Source: Sympetrum striolatum
Lineage: Eukaryota > Arthropoda > Insecta > Odonata > Libellulidae
Assembly: GCA_947579665.1 (NCBI GenBank)
Contig: OX388351.1
Coordinates: forward strand, 57,358,939-57,422,938
Length of the DNA stretch: 64,000 bases
Direction of reading: 5' to 3'
The position numbers were made by a program, and so were the translations under genes. How positions within the stretch are numbered: the first letter of the stretch is position 1; every line of letters begins with the position of its first letter. This document shows positions 58,321 through 64,000 of this stretch, piece by piece. Under the pieces are notes generated by a model that was given only the letters and a program-made list of their open reading frames with translations, ran no database searches and was not told where the DNA came from.

Positions 58321-60197
58321 AGTGGTAGACTAAAGAGGGGATTATTTCAGGTAACACTTAATAGAGACTATTTGGAAGAATTCATATGGAATAACCTCTA
58401 ATTGCAGATTAATTACCGAATCATAGAGTACCGAATCGTAGAAACACACAGACCTGAAATGGTTTAACTACATTGTTGGATGATATATATAATAATTTAT
58501 GCATATTTTCGAGAATCGAGAATTAAAAATAGCATGTGATTACTTTGAAATTAGGCTCACAAGGAACTTGTTTATTCCCCAATATAATGCTCCAAGATAA
58601 AAATACAATAGCCACCTCCTGCTTTTACTATACTGTCAGGAGGGCTTTTCTTACGAAGTCTTCCATTATTAAATTGGTTTTAATGGGTAACAAAAGAAAA
58701 CTACGGAAATATTTATTTTTCGCGGAAGCTTCCTTTCTATTTAAAGTAAGATGTTGCTATACAATTCTATATATGGCAATAGTAGTAGCTCCTGTACTCT
58801 CATATTTTTGAAATCCCTACGGAATCTTTGACCGAAAATCTAATGAATAATGGCTTTTCAATGAGGACCACAACGGTGCAGCTGCTTAGTCAATCGCTTT
58901 TCTGGATTTGAAAAAAGAAATTCGTCTGTGTCAACGATTGATAGCAAAAAGGTAGGAGGTAAAAGAATTTTCAGTGATAAAGTAACTGCAACTGCTGATA
59001 AGTATGGCCACCAGTACTGTGAAAATCGACACACTTGCGGAAAATGTGGTATTGCAATTTTGGTGTTGCATAATTCTTTACCGTTTGAGAAAAATAATCA
59101 ATGTTCTTATCTTAAAATGAGAAAGAAAATGAGGTCCTTTAATTAGACAATGGCTCTTTCATTTTAGTTATTGCATCCTTTTTAACAATCCCCCATATCA
59201 AGGTTGATTAAAGTCGACCGCTAAGAAAAATATGGTCGATTGTGATAGGTTACATAAAAGAAAATTAGCTTTGGAGAAACTACAACTGCCACCAAACGAT
59301 ATTCACATGAACGATACAGATTCACTATTTAAATAGTGGTCAAGTAAAAGTTTCTTTACCATGGATTTTATTACAATATTGACATGAAGCTAAAACTTAA
59401 CTGATCAAATTAGCCAAGTAAAATAGTGGCGCTACCTTCATCTGCGGTCGGTACAATTATTTATAAATTTAATTTAAGTATTCTATTGTATTTGCCACAA
59501 AATCTTGTTTAAGACCTAGCTCTAGTAAAAATCTCCAAGTTGGGGCCACAATAAAGACCGTATTGGGCTTAGTGGCTGTAGAAGAAAGTCAAGTGGCTAA
59601 AATAGCAAAGTACCTCATCCTTTGTGGTTCTACAAGGACCCTTATCCCCGTGGCAGTAATTTTTACCGAGAAATATTTTGTATGGGCAGAATATGGGAAA
59701 TTTCAATGGGAAACCTTCCGCTGGTTACTTAGGGTAACTGAGTATCGAGGGAGAGGGACGTATAACAGCGGTCTCTTCGCCGCGATGTACCTACATATTT
59801 TTCGACAGCAACGTCTAACCATCACGAATCTCTGAAGTTTAAAAAGACCATACATATATGCAGATTATTTTGGACTTTTCTTTAAATATACTTTTAAATT
59901 ACGAGTCTTTCATCGCTTTGTTTTATTAAATATGAAACTAATTATTATTTAAGTATTAACTTTATTATTATTTAATATAGAATTTATGGTGCTTTAAAAT
60001 TCCTTCATTATTACTTGTTCCTAATAGCTTCCTATACACAAAATGCGTTGCTAATTATAATAATTCTATGGGAATTGTCCACTTATCACGTATGTGTTGT
60101 ATATTTATAATGTTCGTAAATTTTGTTATGTGTAGGTAGAACAAACTGCCACCAGGCTTACAGTAGTCTATTGATGTAATAATAGGTTGTGTAATAA
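58321..60197. other. Intergenic, nothing firmly recognised
   Basis: Frames at 58536-58811, 58928-59146 and 59563-59835 (plus) were examined. The second contains CENRHTCGKCG, a CxxCG-like word, but no zinc-finger family could be assigned. All three could be chance. Confidence 0.4.
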
Positions 60198-60418
60198 TAA
60201 TAGTGGTAGTGGTTAGTGGTTACTGCTCCAATGCCAAGGTCCCAGGTTCGAATCCTGGCTAACCGGATTTTTCCGGTTAGGGAATGGTCGTCTGTGGTTG
60301 TTGCTTGTTTGTGTTTGTACAATTTATCAAAACGGGTATTATTGGGGCCACCTGTTTCCGTTATAGAAATTAAAATTAAATTAATACAAAAAATAACAAT
60401 AATAATAAAGGAATCATA
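60198..60418 (+). repeat. tRNA-derived SINE family B, copy 2
   Basis: AGTGGTTAGTGGTTACTGCT (A-box-like), CCAAGGTCCCAGGTTCGAAT (B box at 60243-60253), body GGCTAACCGGATTTTTCCGG, GAATGGTCGTCTG, then ATTGGGGCCACCTGTTTCCG and TTATAGAAATTAAAAT with an AATAATAATAA tail. The ordered match to 47262-47435 includes the non-tRNA body, confirming a SINE family. The 134-codon frame starting at 60216 is the SINE read through and is not a gene. Confidence 0.7.
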
Positions 60419-60439
60419 TGTCATATACCACCGTAACGT

Positions 60440-60900
60440 GACTCTCACAACTGACCTGCTACCTACTCCACGCCGCCATGAAAGCGGTTGTTCGCGAAAG
60501 AGCCCCCTAACAATGCGAGGCGAATCTCAAACGAGGAAGATCGAAATTAAAGCCGAATTCATGGAGGCAACTGTTGAGGAGAAGAAAGGATGGAGTAGGA
60601 CTCATTGTCCGCCTTTTTAGCCGACAAACGAACCGAATGCTCGTCCGCTGATTTCGAAAGAGAGATTGCTCTCTTTCGTCCCGAATCTTCGTCTCTCGGA
60701 CTCTTTTTACTTTGGCCTACATACGAAGTCATCTCAGCCGCGCTCCACTTTACCACTCTTCGCCACAATGACTCATAATCTCGTTACGTATTCATACGTA
60801 TCTCGAACGCGCCTGGAAAATCTTCTCTCGATCGAGAAGAACTACCCGCTTTTGTATTCAACGCGACTCTAACTTTCTAACTCTGCGTCAATTTTGCCCA
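60440..60900. other. GC-richer patch
   Basis: Less AT-rich sequence with CGAA-rich words on both strands (for example AGAGATTGCTCTCTTTCG). Opposing frames (60768-60559 minus, 60666-60872 plus) have no recognised domain. Confidence 0.4.
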
Positions 60901-61497
60901 TCTTATTCAACTGGATCGAAAGAAATATCGGAAAACTTTTAAAGCCAACCATTATGCTTTTATGGAATGCGGTTACGACCGTTTCAAATCAAGCTCGAAA
61001 CGAAAATGGAAATACGAAGTTTTAATTCGATCTGTAGTTGTGCATAACACGCAGCATCTTTGAATCGCTTATTTCTGACATTTTTATGGCTCAATTAAGC
61101 ATTGATATAGACTGATAATATTATCATTTTACACAGCAATTATTTTCCTAACAATCATGATATTTCCCGCGGCATAATACCAGTATGTCTCTTTAATTTT
61201 ATTTATTCTTCGGTAAAAGAAGATTGGGGGATATGTAGCTCGAAAGGAAAATAAAGAATTCAAAATTGTAAGACCGGGGAATGAATGAAATTCGATAATT
61301 AAATTAAGATGGAAATATCGTGAGAACAAATACATACAAGGGTAACGTTAAACGGGTACAGTCCTCTGACGACAGTGTTTTTAGGGGTATTGGAAGTGAA
61401 AAATTAATAATAAATCAGAAAATTAAACTGTGAGAGTGAAAATATTTACTAAATCATAAGAGAAATACATAAAACGACCAAAATGTCGTAGCAACGC
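60901..61497. other. AT-rich intergenic, nothing recognised
   Basis: No frame or repeat was recognised. Confidence 0.5.
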
Positions 61498-61795
61498 AAC
61501 ATCATCAGATGATTAACTACACAAAACGTGTCTGTAAAGTAACCAGCTTGAGGGTCAGTTGGAACCTCATTCCTGTAATGTTAGCTACCAAGAGCTGGTT
61601 GAGGGCAATTAAGCTTCCTAGACAAGATGAGGAGTGAGGTAGTTTGCTATTGCTTTCTTCAATAGCCAGAATTCTGTCAGCATAATATTTCCACACAAAT
61701 GAAGCACAGTGACTTTTGCGGAGCACTTTTCTTAGCATCATCTAAGAATAAACCTCAATCAATGCTATTATTCAGAATCATTCATACCTCAGTAA
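61498..61795 (-). repeat. Unclassified dispersed repeat R, copy 2
   Basis: On the minus strand it runs ACTGAGGTATGAATGATT, GCTAAGAAAAGTG, GTGCTTCA, GAAAGCAATAGCAAACTACC, TCACTCCTCATCTTG, CTCTTGGTAGCTAACATTAC, GAATGAG and ends with TTACTTTACAGACACG. The copy at 62265-62570 has the same order on the plus strand. The minus frame 61741-61517 gives EESNSKLPHSSSCLGSLIAL, and copy 3 gives EESNGKLPHSSSCLVNLIPL. The shared frame may mean decayed coding sequence, but the family is not recognised. Confidence 0.65.
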
Positions 61796-62264
61796 TTTTC
61801 CTGCCATATCATCTATGAAAGAGCCTGTGAGAAAATTTGATGAAATATACAGTTTTCTTTATCCTATTCCAAAAGACACCAAACAAGTATCGAATAAAAA
61901 AACAATGAAATAAAGGTGGCACACTCGGAAAGAAAGAAAGGAGTAATGATGAAAAAGTTGCAACTATTAGCTAAAGATAGGTAAAAACAAAAAGTCAAAA
62001 AGAAAGGAGATGGGGTACCTAATTCCATAGCAATGTAGTATAATTTTATTTTATTTTGTATGTATTATCTTAAGATGGAATAAATTTATTATTATTATTA
62101 TTATTATTAGATTGGGGAAGAAAGAGGCAATTTATGGTCAAGGTGTGATGGGGAGGTGTAGTCAGCTTTTGTTCCTGTTGCCATACTCTGATGAATGGAA
62201 TATTTTCATTTGTCATCTGGTACAGGATAGAGAAAAATGCAACTTTCATTTTTTCTTGTCCCTG
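61796..62264. other. Spacer between inverted R copies, with (TTA)n tail
   Basis: AT-rich spacer. ATGGAATAAATTTATTATTA leads into (TTA)n at about 62087-62109, resembling the AATAAA plus microsatellite end of a retroposon on the plus strand, but no head was found. Confidence 0.4.
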
Positions 62265-62570
62265 TCTTAATCATGGCTGTGATGAAACGAAAGCTACCGA
62301 GGTATGAGTGAATGATTGCACTAATCAAGGTCTCTCCTCACGGAATGCCAAGAAAAGTGTTACTCATAGAATCATTGTGCTTCACTTGCGTGGGCATGTT
62401 CCGCTTATAGCATTCTGGTTCAGTGAGGAAAGCAATGGTAAACTACCTCACTCCTCATCCTGCCTAGTGAACCTCATTCCTCTCCGCAATCTCTTAGTAG
62501 CTTATGCCGGAGGGGATGAGATACCAGCCGGCCTTCGGGCTGAATACTTTACAGACAGTCAGCTTTCATA
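62265..62570 (+). repeat. Unclassified dispersed repeat R, copy 3
   Basis: ACCGAGGTATGAGTGAATGA, GCCAAGAAAAGTG, GTGCTTCACTTG, GTGAGGAAAGCAATGGTAAA, CTACCTCACTCCTCATCCTG, CTCTTAGTAGCTTATG, GGGATGAG and TTTACAGACA follow the same order as copy 2, in opposite orientation and about 470 bp away. The 94-codon frame 62308-62592 reads through it. No domain was recognised. Confidence 0.65.
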
Positions 62571-64000
62571 TATTATTCTTCTTATTTATTAAACTGCACC
62601 CTTATAGAGATAGAGCTATTTTGAATAAAACATTAAGATAAAATTAGACCTGATTCTGTGCCGTATTGAGTAGTTACCTTGGTTGCATTGGGAAAGGTTA
62701 GTTTAGAATTTTCAGAGTCACGTTTGTGGAGAGAAATAAAGCAAATGGCTGGGAAAATGAATGCCAGAAAAGCCACAACAAAAGGGTTTTTGGGTTATTA
62801 ACCAATTATAATAATGGTAGTCTCTAGAAATTATGACCTACTCCTACTTATAAAGTAAATAGTAAATAATACTCTATGCTGCATTTATATGAACGATACC
62901 TAAACCTACACCCATAGCTTTAAGGAAGTAATTCTAAAGCATAACGTTACTAAACTGTGTTCTCAGTTTGAATCACCCGAGGGTATTTTCCGTGCTTCCA
63001 GATGCTCCTAAAAAAGTGGAGGCTAGAGGGGAACAAATCTGAGCAGTATGGCGGTTGCTTGATTGTTTCCCACATGAATATGGAAAGAGGTTTGAGGTAA
63101 ATGTTCACAGTTTGGGGGTTAAAATGAAGTAGACTGAAGCTTAGAAAGATACAAGCCGTTTGAGAAAGAAAAGTCCTGGCTGAAAAAAAACATCGTCAGT
63201 TTTCAGTAATCGCTATAGCTTATTATTATTATTCTGAATATAAATGCCTATCCACCCATTAAATTAATTGCGGTAAGGAAAATGCAACCAAGTGACTGAA
63301 CCCCACGAGAGAACTTTTACCACTCCAAACAAAGCCGTGGAATAATATTGAACATGACCATGAACTGAAAATAAGAGAATGGTTCAATTAAGAAAACTTT
63401 GATATCCTTAGTGATTAGTGCAAGGCTAAGTTATAATGTCCGAGCTCTAAGAATCAACGCTATGCATTGCATAGCGTTTTTCACAACCTACTATGTTCAA
63501 CATCTACAGTCAGCACTTATAGAATCTGATAAGTATGAAAATACACATTCCAAGATGACCAATATCGGTTTAAGAATAAAACTTATTACAAATTCTAAAA
63601 TAAATTAAATAAATCAGTGTTAGGGAAATTAAAGTCCATAATTAATAATTATCGTAATCCGATTTTAGAAAAATGTGGTAGTAGGATTAGAAATAATCAC
63701 GAGCTGAGTTATGAAATTCTTAAGCAAACTCTAATCTAATCTAATAATAAATAATGATTAATACTGCTGATTTTAATCTTAAAGCAATCAAATGCTTTAT
63801 CAAATACACTTAAAACGATAAAAGGCATATTGATTATCTTTATTCGCTAATATTGATTAGAATTTAAGGGAGCATATAAATCAATCTGATATCTTCTTAA
63901 AATTAATCAAAATTACTTGCAAATTACGTCACTGATGATAGGCAAATTTTCAATTTAAAGAGTTGAAACGGTTATTCTTCAAATGTCTAAATTCAATTCA
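62571..64000. other. AT-rich intergenic, nothing recognised
   Basis: AT-rich, somewhat less so at 62940-63120, where a run of frames in pieces suggests decayed coding DNA without an identifiable family. A short palindrome lies at 63456-63478. Confidence 0.45.
63456..63478. repeat. 11-bp-arm palindrome
   Basis: AACGCTATGCA and TGCATAGCGTT around a single T. Perfect arms; no element context. Confidence 0.55.

Noticed and set aside
58928..59146. Zinc-finger protein from a CxxCG word
   Set aside because: A single cysteine pair in a 72-codon frame; no paired Cys/His ligands in a recognisable spacing.
60216..60620. 134-codon plus frame as a gene
   Set aside because: Its first half is SINE family B read through, including the tRNA-like B box.
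62940..63120. Decayed coding sequence
   Set aside because: Frames are broken and no family could be named; left as an unassigned stretch.
1..64000. CRISPR array, bacterial operon or phage
   Set aside because: No regularly spaced direct repeats, no adjacent same-strand genes, and eukaryotic transposon signatures throughout.

Overview
This 64 kb window looks like repeat-laden intergenic or intronic DNA from a eukaryotic nuclear genome, most likely an arthropod and plausibly an insect. It is AT-rich. Almost every reading frame is short and closed by stops, and no operon, ribosome-binding-site pattern or recognisable host protein-coding gene was found. The arthropod inference rests on the kinds of relics present: a mariner transposase N-terminus, a Tc1-type palindromic MITE, CR1/L2/Jockey-type reverse transcriptase fragments, several tRNA-derived SINE families with (ATT)n-type tails, and a hammerhead-ribozyme-like hairpin of the kind carried by Penelope-like elements. 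The species cannot be named from the sequence.

Layout. 1-8 kb: a 226-bp tandem duplication (291-700), a minus-strand non-LTR retrotransposon 3' end (1548-2260), a short homologous pair (2582 and 5272), and a plus-strand RT relic (6420-6740). 8-33 kb: mostly featureless AT-rich DNA with scattered GC-richer, strand-asymmetric patches. Its notable items are the ribozyme-like inverted repeat (12717-12864), the first 77-bp palindromic MITE (12985-13061), a repeat copy at 15908-16010 and a SINE head at 23300-23363. 33-36 kb: a dense nested cluster of three tRNA-derived SINE pieces, then a non-LTR C-terminal coding relic split by a 393-bp MITE and by a foldback hairpin. 36-47 kb: GC/purine patches, a tRNA-Ser-like pseudogene, a perfect 14-bp CpG-rich minisatellite, another SINE and a TATA-like candidate promoter.

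47-50 kb: a second tRNA-Ser-like relic head-to-head with a SINE, then two copies of one unclassified transposon, one of which has expanded an internal 177-bp unit to three copies. 50-64 kb: a truncated mariner, a retroposon 3' end holding the second 77-bp MITE, another SINE, and two inverted copies of an unclassified repeat around 61.5-62.6 kb.

The elements do not form a pathway. What they record is successive insertion: MITEs and foldbacks landing inside older retroposons, with target-site duplications still visible in several cases. The longer open frames (up to 162 codons at 42387-42875 and 52073-52561) lie in GC-richer, low-complexity patches and are not treated as genes.
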